Of a DNA stretch of 64,000 nt, positions 36,601 through 48,134 are shown one piece after another. Every line of letters starts with the position of its first letter. The stretch's first letter is position 1. Source of the DNA: Rhynochetos jubatus (lineage: Eukaryota > Chordata > Aves > Eurypygiformes > Rhynochetidae); assembly GCA_027574665.1 (NCBI GenBank), contig CM050658.1:23634317-23698316 (forward strand), read 5' to 3'. The position numbers were made by a program, and so were the translations under genes. The notes beneath the pieces were generated by a model. It was not told where the DNA came from and searched no databases. It saw nothing but the letters and a program-made list of their open reading frames with translations.

Positions 36601-39600
36601 AGCAGAGCACAGCTAATGAAAGGAGTTGGTTTGTTGCTACAGATGTTACTGGGAGCATGTTTACTCTCTTGAGGGATGGATTTGGATCCTGTTGAGTCAT
36701 AAAGGAAAAGAGTTTGATCTTGGGTCCTTCTGGGGATTTCACTGCATTGTGGAAAGTCGTTGTGACTTTTGTGGGGAACATGTCAAGATTCACAGCCTGC
36801 TCCTAGGGAAATCCTAAGAGTAGACAGCAACTGTCTGTGTTGTGGATCAGAAGAGGTATGTTGACAGGGCTCTGTATAAAAGTCATGGAAAAACTGTGAA
36901 CCAAATTAGTAAGAGACTGTAAAATGTTCCCTGTACAATACGTGTTATTTTCACCTCATCAGCAGACAGAATTTCACTGTTACTCATGACAATGACTAGG
37001 ACAGGAAAAATTTGCTGAAAAATTATTTACTACAGACTTACTGTATTGGCATTTTGTTTTGACACTCATTTGCAATTAATTGGCAGACTGAAGCAAACCT
37101 CTCTGAGTTGCTCTGGAGAGTCCCAATTAATTTCTTCCATTCTGAGGTTGAAGTTGAGGCGATGGAGGAACCGTCACTCTTCTGGCTGGTGAGCAGTTTT
37201 GTCTCAAAGGTAGACTGTGGAAAACTGTGTTCCAGTTCCCTTCAGTCTTCCCTCAATGAAAACAGTTGTTAATTATTTCCAAATTGGCACAGGGCAGGAA
37301 AGGCCACTTGCTAAGCTGTTGATTAAATAGTAGACTTTCTTTTGCCTAATTTGGATTTTAGGGTGGGGGTGGGGGAATTTTCTTTTTCAACTGTTCCAAA
37401 AGGGCTGCCTGAAATAGGTAGATAGTACCCAGGCGTGCTTCTCTTTCATCCCCACATAGTCCAATGTTTCGTTTCCCAACAAAAGGAGAATATCAGTATT
37501 ACTGACTGCCACTCCTTAGGGCGGTGGGGTTCACAGTGCTGGCAGGACTCGTGCATAATAGAAGACTGGATTAAGAAAACAAATAAAACCAAAGCCTGAA
37601 CTTGTTGCTCACAGAAAATTCTAAGTAGCACTGTGGTCATTTCATTGAGGAAGGAAGAAATAGGGAGAGGGGATGGCAGAGGGAGTGGACATGAGATGCT
37701 CAGATTTTGCATATCACTGTCCCTGGGGGTTGCAGCTGGATTTGCCCTTGGTGGGAGTCAGCAGCAACCCTGCAAATATGTGAGCTCTGTGAAACACTGA
37801 GAAGGGGCAGAGGACTGAAGTATCCTGGGGGAAGATTAGGGAATGAAAGGAAGGGAGAGAGAAATGTAATCCAGGACCTTGAAAGAATGCTTTTTGAAAA
37901 GCACAGTTATGAGACCGTATGGGGGTATGTTTTGCTTGAGTTAGTTATGGTTTCTCACAAAAAAAGTATCTAAATAATGAGGAGCACTGTGGAAACTAGG
38001 GATTTGTTTCTTCTCGAGGCAGAAGAGAGGAGTGCAGGTCTATTTTTCCTCAAGTAAATGAGAAAAAAATTCTTTCCTTCACTCATCAGAGCAGCTGATG
38101 AGTGTTTACAGTATTTACAGTGTTCACCTGAGCCCCAAGCGTGGAACTGGTGCCGGTGATGGCAGCCGGGGTAGGGCATCACTGGAGCTGTGCTGCCACC
38201 TCTCCTGAGGCTGTCTGCACATGTGTGTGGCTGCTCCAGCTGCTGTGGAGCTGAGGGACATGCTTCGCCTGCCTGCTGCCAAAAGAGCTCTCTCTGTGCA
38301 AATTAGTTCATAACTTACGAGCTTTGACAAGTTTTTGTTGGCTGTGCCTTGAGTAACGTTTTTGAATGGCTGTTGCTGAGTTTGCTTTAATCTTTTCCCA
38401 GATTTTTTTTGGCTGTCGTGGAAATAGCTGGATTATTTAATAGTGTTTTCGAGGTGCATATAGAGTCACCTGAAACTTGGTGATGTATATATTAAAAAAG
38501 TTGATCAGTAACAAACCTATTCATTGTCACTAAAGAGTCAGGCTCCTTCTGCAGCAGAGCTGCATGATCCTGGCCTGGCTGCAAGCCCGTGCTGAGCCTC
38601 CTGTGCATGGACACTGCCCTTGCATCGGCCTGAGGGTACGGAATCTTAGTGGGTTTGACAGAAGCTCCGTGGCAGTGCGCTTGGCATGTTTCAGCTGCTC
38701 CAGTCCCCCGTGTAGGCACAGCCCCTTTGCTGAGCTCTGCACTGCCAGCGTGTCAGAGCTGGGACGAGGACCAGCCACGTGCACTGGGCGGGACAGTGTT
38801 TCTGTTCGCCTCTTTCCCCATGTGTGTCATTTCTCTCACTCCTCTGCAGCTGCCATCCTCCCACTGAGTCACTTTGGATCAGCTGCAGTGGTGACTCCCA
38901 ATGACACAGAATTCCACTCTTCAGTGAGCCAAGTGCCTGCCCTGTTGTTTTGGGCTGGTCCGAGGTGAGGGGGAGCTCTGATACAATAGACCCAAGATAC
39001 GATTCGCCCATCCTCAGCTCTGCAGTGTCGTTCACTTGGAAAAAGGCTGCCCTCACCCTCCAGGACTTCACAAATGGCTTCAAAAGCTGCACATTCTGGA
39101 AGAATACTGAGCTGTCTGGTCACTATTGCTAATGTTTGGCTACTTCAGCTCAAATACCTTGGGTGATGCTTTTCCATTACTGCAGCATGTCAGGTTCCTG
39201 TTTGGATTTGAGCATGGGGAATGTCCTGGAGAGCATCAGGAGCATCTCTGCCCAGGGGCACTTCTGCTGGGAAGGGAGGTCTTATCGGAGCCGCTTTTGG
39301 GAAACTGAGTGAGTTTTGTTCCCGTGCTGCTTGCTCCTTGTTTGTCCCACTCTTGAGTTCCCTGTTGAATTAAGTAATGATCCTCCAAACTTCCAAATGT
39401 CCATTTTTTAAGCTTTTCCATGGAAAGGGGTTTAACAGTAACTGATTTCTTATTGAAAATAAAGCTGAGGAAAACTGCCTGCAAAAGCTATGACTTCTCA
39501 AAACAGGCTGATTTTGCCAAGAACTGGAGCGTTGACAATGCTGAAGTGACCAAGCATCTCGTGCTTTACTTTAGATAAGAAAAAGCAGCTCATTGAATCT

Positions 39601-42600
39601 AGATTTACACTGGGCTTGTCCTACCTTTCTTCTCTTTCTTCCCAACCCAGGTGCCCTGAATTAGAAGGCTGGCTTCAGCTTGTCGTACACTTCGTTAATT
39701 AGCAGGCAGAAATGATGGGCTCTGTGCACTGTACATTGCATAGGAGCAGTAAAGGAAACCCTTCTCCTCATTCATCCGTCTGGTGAATAGCACTTCAGTT
39801 ACCTCTGCTAGTGAGATGGGCTGGGAGCAGCCAGCAGCAATCCCTTCCAGTACTTGATGAGATCACAAGTTTCCGGATTGAGAGGGTGTGAAAGGAAGAG
39901 CTAATCCACTGGTTGGCACAGCCGACTCAGGAGTTACTGGGTTTAGGGTTTTTTTCTGTTTTTCATACGAGAAAGATCTCTCACAAATTTCCATTTTCTC
40001 TTGCTTTTGAAAGGGATTGTTTTTAAATTGATGTTTCCTTCCGTCCCCTCCCTTCTTCCTCCCTTAGTCTAAACTATGGCCACAGCCATTGAAGAGTTGC
40101 TGGCAGCTGCAGCAGACCAGAGGGTTCTGGCTGGGGAGGGGTGCTAAAATACACAGACTGACAAAATCTGTTGGCTGTGTTGTTCATGCACTTCAGCCTA
40201 CTACTGTGCTTTTTGCAATGCTTTTGCCAGCCTGATAAAGAGGAGATTCAACATCACAGACCAGGACTGTGTTTGGTCCCTGGTGATATACAGCCTGAGC
40301 CTGGCGAGCCAGTTCGGACTGGGTAGCACGGGGAGACCGAGAGAATGGTTGATAGCCTCTGTGTGAGTTGTTGAACTGGCTTTGTGTGCAGGTGGTGAGT
40401 GCCACTACTGCATTGGCTTTCCCACAGCTTAGCGCATAGATAGGCTTCTTTGTAGTCACGAAACCTGGGTGTAGATTAATGGACAGATGAAGTGGCTAAT
40501 CCCCACAGTTGCGTCCCGCAGGGAGTGTGCTCCTGGTACATGGCACAGGAGGGTTCTGTGCACAGGTAGAGGTGTCTGCCACCTTCAGCTTTCACATCAG
40601 GCTTGCATCTGGCCCTGCACTGTCTTCAAAAGAAGTAGATGTATACCAGCACAACATTCCTGTTTTTACCATCCTCGAAAAGGGCAATTTACTGGGGAAT
40701 TGAGAAGTAGGATAAAGAACAGTATTGCTCTCTCCAAACCCATTTGCAGGGATCTGCAGCTGGTTAAATCACAGGTACATCTTCAAAGCTGGAAGTCGGT
40801 AGGTCCTCATGCAGGTGTTGTCCTTTGCAGTGTGCTGAAGTTATTCTATTTATTGCTTTTTATTTACAAATGCCTGCCTCTTTTTATTCCATGAACATTT
40901 GAAAGAATGCTCTTGATCCTGCAGTCTCTTCCACACATGCACACCTTCTGCAGTTGTTTTGCTGTCTCTGGGCAGCTTTCACACAGAAAGATGGTGTCGT
41001 GTGAAGTCTTTGAAGGAAGGTGCCTCCTGTCACCTGCTTACCTAGACCAAGGTTTTTGGTTCAGCACTGAAATGAAACCACCTGGGAAAAGAATCTCCCG
41101 ATAAAATATTCCTCTTAATTTAAAGAGGTTGCACATTTTAAATGTCTAGATCTTCTGTGGGAACACACTGGTTTCATCAACATTTTCAAGTAATAGAGCT
41201 GAACTGTTTTAATCAAGTCAACATTCTTCCTTTTGACTTTATGTTATGGCTTTGATTGAAGTAAATCACTCTGAGTATATTGGTTTGCAAAAATGTCAGA
41301 ATTTATTACTTTTAGGCCCCAAATTGAAGTAAGCATTTTGAAATCTTGGGGTTTTTCTACCCACTTCCCCTGCGGGGAGACAGGAATATGATGTTTTTCA
41401 GCCGGTGCTAGTTATAATTTTGATGGGTGCTGCTGTTAGCCTGGGATGTCCTCTCACAGAGATACCAGTTTCATTTGTAATATGAAGCATTCTCATTTCG
41501 TTTTCCATGAAGATGGATGCATGTAGTTCTCGTTCATTTTGGCTCTTACTTTTTAAAGCTGGTTTTCCATAAAAAAAGGCTTTGCCATTCCTAGGAATCA
41601 TTTTTAAAGAAAGACTTGAGGAATAAGGAGCTTCTTTGTGGTTTGACCATCTTCTATTTACTGCTAATCTACCTCACAGGTTTACTTCTGTTGACTTTGA
41701 GGGACTTAGTCCCAATCCAGAGCATTGGCCCACCCTTGCATGGGCACTCATGTTTTCTCAGGACACACTGCGTGTGCAGGACTGGCAACAGCTACTTTAA
41801 TAGTGGTCCAATATGACCCTCCTAAAGCCAGCAGGGTTAGCGCTTGAACCAAAGGAGGGCAGGACATGCAGCACAGCAGGTTAGGAAACTCCACAAAGGA
41901 CATAAATTGAAGTCTTCTTGGTCATGGTGCAGTGCGTGAGAACTGGGATGGCACTTGGGTTGTTTTGCTGTAGAGCTCTGCAAAGCTTTCAGCAGAGATG
42001 CTGAAAAACTTCTAGTTGTGCAGGGCTTAATTTGTTGTGACATCTCCCCCAACTGAGCAGCAGAAGTCAATGACATTGGTAAGAGTGGGTGAAGGACAAA
42101 GTGGAGTTAAAAGACCTGATTCTTAATTAGGTGAAGCCCTTGTGTATTGTCCTAGTTGTGTAAAAGGACATTGAAGAAAGCATTAAAATAGTTAATGGAA
42201 ACAAATTATTGCAATAATATCCACTGGTATTAAACTCCCCTACCCCCAGAGGGAGTGCATTTCTTACTGTCATGGTATATGCACCTTTATTTCACAGCTC
42301 CAGCTCTTGATGCCATTACCAAGTAATTAGCTGCTGTCTCCAGAGCATTGCTTCAGCACTGGGGAAGGGCACAGATCCAGAGGCAGTTGCACATCAGCTG
42401 TGTGGGCTGGCAGGAGCACACACGCTCTGTCTGGAGGGATGTGTTTCTCAGTGGGGCTCAGTAGTTGTGTCTGTGCACTTCACTCAAAGCTGTTATTTCT
42501 CTGTGCCTGAAGTAGAGACTGTCTCTTTGATATGCAAGCTTATTGCGTGGGGGGAGTGATGGGTGTGGGGAACAGATGGAGAAGGCACAGGGAAAATGAA

Positions 42601-44278
42601 ATGGTTTGAAGGAGTAAAAAGAGATACTTTTGTTGGAATCACTACACCAGGAACAAGGAGCCTCTGATGAAGGAAAGTGAGCCGGTGGATAGGGAAGATT
42701 GTGGTGTTAGTGGTACAAAAAGGATTTCAGCCTTAGCAGTTTGGGGTTGGTAGCTGGAGAAACCAAATGTTGAGGGATGTGGAAATGATCGAAAGAGAAG
42801 GGGTACAAAGATACTGAGTAAGGCATTGAGCAGAAAGGGCGAGAGGCAGGGAGCAGGACAGGACTTGATGTGGGAGAGGGCCCGCAAGCTCTCCGAGCCC
42901 CTCCATGGGCGAGAGACAAGGGAGCAAGGAGAGGAACAGAGGAAAAACTGGAGGTGACCTGGACAAGCAAACAAACCCTTGGACAGAAAGGGGGTGCAGA
43001 TTAGGAGGGGAGGAGGTCGAGGTACAGGGGAGGTCAGTTGAGCAGCTCCTTTCATGAAAACAAAACTGTCCCATGATAAACTGTGCTTGAACCTCTAGAC
43101 ATGCCAGACAGAAATCATGACTGACTTTCTGCTTCTTGCTTCAGGATACGAGGGAATTTTGGGGTTTCTTGTTGGGTGTTCAAGTTTATGCCCCAGAAGT
43201 GAGTGCTTCTTTTGAGAAACCTGAATGTACAAGCAGGGCAGGCAGACATTGTTCCCAGGGATGTCCTGCTGCCATTGTCACCTTTACCTGCTGGGCTGTG
43301 CTGCACCAGGACAGCAATAGCTGACTGTGAGCGGTTGCTGTTGGGGTGGTGCATGCAAGTTTGCCCTTTACGTGGCCCACAGGTGCTGTTTACCAAGGCA
43401 GTGATTGCGGCCTATCTTTGTGCATGCAGAGGCTGGCCAAACCTGTGACTGTGGCACCTGATCAGGGTCCGGGGCCTTTCCGAGCCTGGGAAGCACGGAT
43501 GTGGGAGAGAGGGGTGTGGGCCAGGGCAGCGCTGAGCTTGGCTGCCACCAGCAGTGCTCTGGCAAGCACAGACTTGGACCAAGGGACTTAGATGTGCTGA
43601 AGCATTAAAGCCAGGAGGTACCAATGGGAGAGGAGGGCGACAAAATCCTGCTGTGGGACCTGTACAGAAGCAGCTTGTCTTTCATTGTCCTTCCATTCAT
43701 TATTTCCCAGCTAAAGCTATATAATAATTACAAATTTGGTTTGCCTGGAAAAGCTGCTGAAAGTAGGATAAACTAATAAATCTCAGGCTGGATTCTGAAA
43801 AATTCATTTCAGCACCACATATTGAAAAGTCTTGTTCATACAAAAATCCTAGGTTTGAGAGCGGTTCTGACAAAGTGAGATTCTTCCAAGAGGTTATTAT
43901 TACTTTCTGACAATTTTATTTTTCTTCCGGTCAATATCCTTTAGCACATGCAACTAATATACTCAAATCAGTAGTAGAAAACCTACATTTGCAGGAATTG
44001 TATCTCTGTACAACATACTGAAGTAATTCAAATTCCAGGGCAGAACTGTGGAAATTCTTCGCACAGTTTGTCCGTATCTTATCAGAACAGGCACGCTTTT
44101 CCCACGGCCTGGCCTCTTTCCAACACTGCCGAAGCAGACTTGTTGGAAGCCCAGTTTGAATGGGAGAAGTAATCTTTCTCAATGGATTTTCTGGCAGGAT
44201 TCCTGTTGCGTGTGTGGTTTATTGTTCTTGTTGATGTGACTGCATTTTAGCCCCTAGATAAATGGTTTAGGATCTTTA

Positions 44279-44297
44279 TTTTTTTTTTTTTTTTTTT
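44279..44297. repeat. 19-base T homopolymer
   Basis: An uninterrupted T run in intron 1, about 1.1 kb before the exon 2 acceptor. Too far away to be its polypyrimidine tract. Confidence 0.9.
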
Positions 44298-44599
44298 ATG
44301 ATGGGAGCGGTTCTGGAAAAATAATCAGATTGCTAATTCTATAAAATTCTATAGGCAAAGTTTTTTCGGTTTTAAGTACTTTTCATTGTTAATTGTGTAG
44401 CTGTTTGAGCATGCTTTTGATATAAAGGACAACAGCTGATTTACTTTAACTCAAACTTTTTTGTGGTCAAAGGATTTAGTAATTAAAAAGCAAGCAACTT
44501 TCTTTTCCTCAATTCGTTTTAACAGTGTTAATATGCCAATTAATATTTATATATATCTACGTCTTCCGTTCATAGCATAGTAATTCACTACAAGGTATT

Positions 44600-44636
44600 A
44601 CTGGCGATGTCAGAAATAAAAGAAGTGATCGCCAGT
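44600..44636. repeat. Perfect 9-bp inverted repeat
   Basis: The arms ACTGGCGAT (44600-44608) and ATCGCCAGT (44628-44636) flank a 19-base loop. Located in intron 1, about 0.8 kb upstream of exon 2. Confidence 0.75.
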
Positions 44637-45434
44637 GGTGGCATATGCTCAGGTGGTGTAAACATCCACTGCATACACAGTTGTAATTCTAGTGATGTCA
44701 GAGTCAATCCCTCTGTGCGCTACAGGCCTGCTGTGAAGCTGTGCCAACTTCTGTGAGCTGAGGATCCGGCCTCCAATACGTATTACAGGATAGCTAATAC
44801 GATGTTTAACCACACGCTAACCACAATATACAAAGAAGTTCTATTTTAGCATTGCTGGGGCAAAAAAAGTAACTGTGAATGCTGAAGCTTGAAGTGCAAA
44901 AGATGGCTGGGTGGGGGAAGGAGGCAGAAAAAAACTCCTTTCATTTTGTGTTAACATATGTACAGACAAATTCTCACATCTCAAGGCTAAGCTTTGTCTA
45001 AGAAAGATCTTTAAGATTCGGGTCTTTGTAATTAAAATATAAAGAATGGTTATCTTAAACTTACATCTGCAGAGAAAGAACTGTGTATTTACTTATTATC
45101 TGCCAAAAAAATCTTTCACTTTTTAGCAAGAAAGATTAACAAAAAGACATTGAAGTATAAAAGCCTTCTTTTCATTGAACTGTATATATATTTTGTGAAC
45201 AGATTGAGAAGAGAACAGTCACAACCTTTTTTCTTTCTTTCTTTTTCAAAATGAGGTTGAGGGGGAAGCATGCAACTCCAAACTTAGTGCCTACAATGCT
45301 TGGAAGACGTTATGATTAATTACGTACTTAGGTTTCCAGATGTTGGATTTTGTCCCAACTTTTAAAGACCTCTAATGTTTAACAGGATATGTGCTGAGTA
45401 TAGTCTTTAACAGAGTTTTCTTTCATAACTCTAG

Positions 45435-45559
45435 GATATATGAGAAAAGGTAACTCGGGAAAACACTGCAGATTTGGAGCTGAATCTACAGCCTTCTAGG
45501 AAAAACCAGAACATTAAATGTGCAAGTTTGGACTGGAGCTATATTTGTTTGGGAAGACT
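45435..45559 (+). other. FBLN2: FBLN2 exon 2, 5' untranslated part (leader)
   Basis: The best 3' splice site is the AG at 45433-45434, preceded by the pyrimidine-rich run TTTTCTTTCATAACTCTAG. A weaker alternative AG is at 45498-45499. With the first acceptor, the leader contains an ATG at 45440 opening a 19-codon uORF that stops at TAG 45497-45499, and an ATG at 45518 in frame with the main coding region. The acceptor call is by eye; RNA evidence would decide it. Confidence 0.6.
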
Positions 45560-46898
45560 ATGGATAGATACCACAGCTGGCAGCAGAGCTGTTTGAATGC
45601 CGTCCTCCTTGTGCTGCTGTGGAATGGCATTTCCCATGCACAGAGGGACTGCACGGGTGCAGAGTGCCAGCCCCTGGACAACTGCATCGAGGACGTGCTG
45701 GAGCCTGGCGAGTGCTGTGCCACATGTCTGCAGCACGGCTGCACATGCGAGGGTTACCAGTACTATGACTGCGTCAACGTGGGCTTTATCAACGGCAAAG
45801 TTCCTGAGGGGCAGTCTTACTTTGTGGACTTTGGAAGCACTGAGTGCTCATGCCCCAAGGGAGGGGGCAAGATCAGCTGCCAGTTCATGCTGTGCCCAGA
45901 GCTGCCCCCAAACTGCATTGACGCGGTGGTGCCAGCTGACGGGTGTCCTCAGTGCGGGAGAATAGGTTGCCTCCATGAGGGCCAGAAGTACGTAGCGGGG
46001 CACACCTTCCACATGCCCCCCTGCAAGGTTTGCCATTGCCCAAATGCTGGAGGTGAGCTGATGTGCTACCAGCTTCCAGACTGTAACACGTTTGCCTTAA
46101 ACACTGCAAGTCCAGTAGACGCTGAAGATAGTGAACCGGAGCGGCACTACGACGATCCGTACAGCTACGACCAGGAGGCACCAGAAGGCGACAATACCCA
46201 GGTGGAGTCTCCAAAAAAATACAGGAGTTACTCATCCCACCTAGAGCAAGAGAGCATCAGCCAAGAGCAAAGTGAGGATTATGACTATCTACCAGCCAGC
46301 ATTGCTCCTTCAGCTTTGGCTTCGGCCGATCCGTACACCGAGGAAACAGCTGCACCACTCACCACACCAGTGCCTAAGGTCCCCTCTGAAATTCGCAGCG
46401 CCACAGAGAGAAGTGAGCGAAAGAGGGTGCCCCGCACCACTGCAGCATCCCTCCAGCAAGTGATGCGTAAGGAAGCACCAGTAACCACCAGTGCTCCTGC
46501 AGAGCACACAACGGCCACCACTGAGACAGCCAAACACCTGGAGGAATTGGAGAGGAGATCAAAGGTGAAGCAAGGGGACAAAGAGAGGCATGAGCAAGAA
46601 AGAGCCCCCCACTCTAAAATGAAAAAGCATGCCAGAAAAGAAGACCCAGGGAACAGCATGTATCTAGACTTGAAAGAGGTGAATTTAACAGAGCCGAGTT
46701 GGTCAAAATCTTCCCTTGAAACGCATGAGGGAAATACCTTTCCCAAAGTGAAGTTCAGTGCAACAACCTCTCCTCCTGTTGCTCTAAAGGAAGACCGTAG
46801 TCAGCCATCCCAAAAGCAGTCACAGACGCTTTATCGTTACCATCCTGAGGAAAATGGGGATCCCAACTCCATTCACGCTAACCCCAGGTTACCAGAAG
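45560..46898 (+). CDS. FBLN2: Fibulin-2, first coding exon (signal peptide, Na and Nb segments); 3' part of gene lies outside the window
   Basis: Fibulin-2 is a secreted extracellular-matrix glycoprotein; the family is known to bind fibronectin, fibrillin, nidogen, proteoglycans and elastic-fibre proteins. The exon gives 446 full codons plus one base. Residues 1-27 form a signal peptide with hydrophobic core LNAVLLVLLWNGI and likely cleavage after SHA, before QRDC. Residues 28-175 are the Na segment: I count 22 cysteines from C31 to C175, in a VWC-like pattern with blocks recognisable from mammalian fibulin-2 such as CEGYQYYDC, SYFVDFGSTECSC and KISCQFMLCPELPPNC. Residues 176-446 are Nb: no cysteine, the conserved stretch ERHYDDPYSYDQE, a Thr-rich segment, a basic patch and one sequon (N375-L-T). 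The exon ends PE(G) in phase 1 at GAAG|GTAAGA, matching the family boundary before the anaphylatoxin-like modules. The start at 45560 has A at -3 and G at +4 and a good signal peptide. An in-frame ATG at 45518 has poor context and a TAA directly before it. The gene identity is very secure; the exact start is less so. Confidence 0.96.
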
Positions 46899-48134
46899 GT
46901 AAGAACTACTTCCGGTATCGATGTCTAGAGAATATTTGCTCGCAGTAATGCTGGTGCATATCCATTGTCCTTTTCTTGTTACTGCTCCACATGGGCATGA
47001 AATGAAGCAAACCTCCCATTACCTGCTTTCATCTCTTTCAGAAGATGGCTTGTGTTTCATTTGACATAGTGCATACCATTTCACTGTTGCCTACCTTGCC
47101 TATATTGCAGACTGTGGATGGTGTTCTCTGGTATTTCAACTTTATTTCAGATGACTTGTTAAACTGACCTTTTCCTTCCATTACTTGCTTTTAATTTCTA
47201 ATGTGATGTTAGAGAAACATATTACTCTACACAAAAAGTTTTAATTGGCTTTCTGCTTGGATCCTCCAGTTACCAACTGAATGTAATCACATTTGTAGCT
47301 TTTGTCTTTTGCTGGGGAGGATGTGAAACAGTTGTGCTTCTACTATGAAAATATTTACAGCACTTGTAATATTTATCCTATGGTTGAAAGGCTGTCCAAG
47401 CTCGTTAATACCGGAGCTTGATAGATACACTCAAATAACTCTGAGAACTAGTAGGGAGAAAAAAGACTGCCTCTGGCTTTGCATTTTTGGGGGGCTGGAA
47501 GTTTATGATGTTTATGATCAACTCTGGCAAGTGTATGCATTTCCTCTCTGCCTCTGGGTTCCTCTTGACATCTGCCGTGAATGTTGATTATATGCTTTAT
47601 GCAGTGCTCATTACTGTAATGAATGCAAAATTCATCACTATAAATTAGCACATATACAGCTCATATTTCCAATTCATTTTTCATCAAATCAAGAGTAATA
47701 TCTCCTTTTTCAAGATGTGACACAAAATGTTCTCATGAGACTCAGATGTATAACACTTGCAGTCTGAGTAGAGAATACTGATTACTCCCTAGACAGTGAT
47801 ATTTCTTCCTGGGTTATCTAGGTAACCCTTAAACATCTTGAGCTGCCTAGTCCATCTGCTCAAGAACTTTAAGGGTGGTAGGAGAGCAGATCTGCAGCTG
47901 AGACTCTAGGTCCCAACACAAACAGCACCTCATGACTGTTTACCAAAGAAAAGACGAACGAGGTCCATGAATGGAGATGGTAGCCTTTTTTTTTCAACAT
48001 TCACTTATGTTTTTATTGTAAATGTTGACCTCACAATTAGTGATAGCAGCTGTAATCTGAGTCAGACCTTAACTTCTTGATTTCACCGAAGCAATGGTCT
48101 GGAAACCAGTCTAATCTGAAGAGCCTCGCTGCAT

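Larger units (their letters stand above)
18151..45434 (+). other. FBLN2: FBLN2 intron 1 (about 27.3 kb)
   Basis: It runs from the GTAAGT donor at 18151 to the acceptor AG at 45433-45434. It contains no ORF that I recognise as a gene. The largest chance frames are 166 codons at 20469-20969 and 192 codons at 28626-29204. It holds CR1 3'-end relics, a long G run, a long T run and several AT-rich blocks, which are listed separately. Large first introns are common in extracellular-matrix genes and often hold enhancers. Confidence 0.65.
24477..45434 (+). other. FBLN2: Intron 1, main block
   Basis: Apart from the CR1 relic at 27410-27475, a GC-rich open stretch at 28.6-29.2 kb, the inverted repeats and the T run, I see no genes. 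Several AT-rich blocks are dense in TAAT/ATTA-type homeodomain words (about 27150-27300, 32880-33080, 35070-35280, 37000-37140 and 39660-39760) and are reported as enhancer candidates. Confidence 0.55.

Noticed and set aside
45539..46746. Several open frames antisense or out of frame within FBLN2 exon 2
   Set aside because: They are shadows of the fibulin-2 coding sequence, which explains the region fully.
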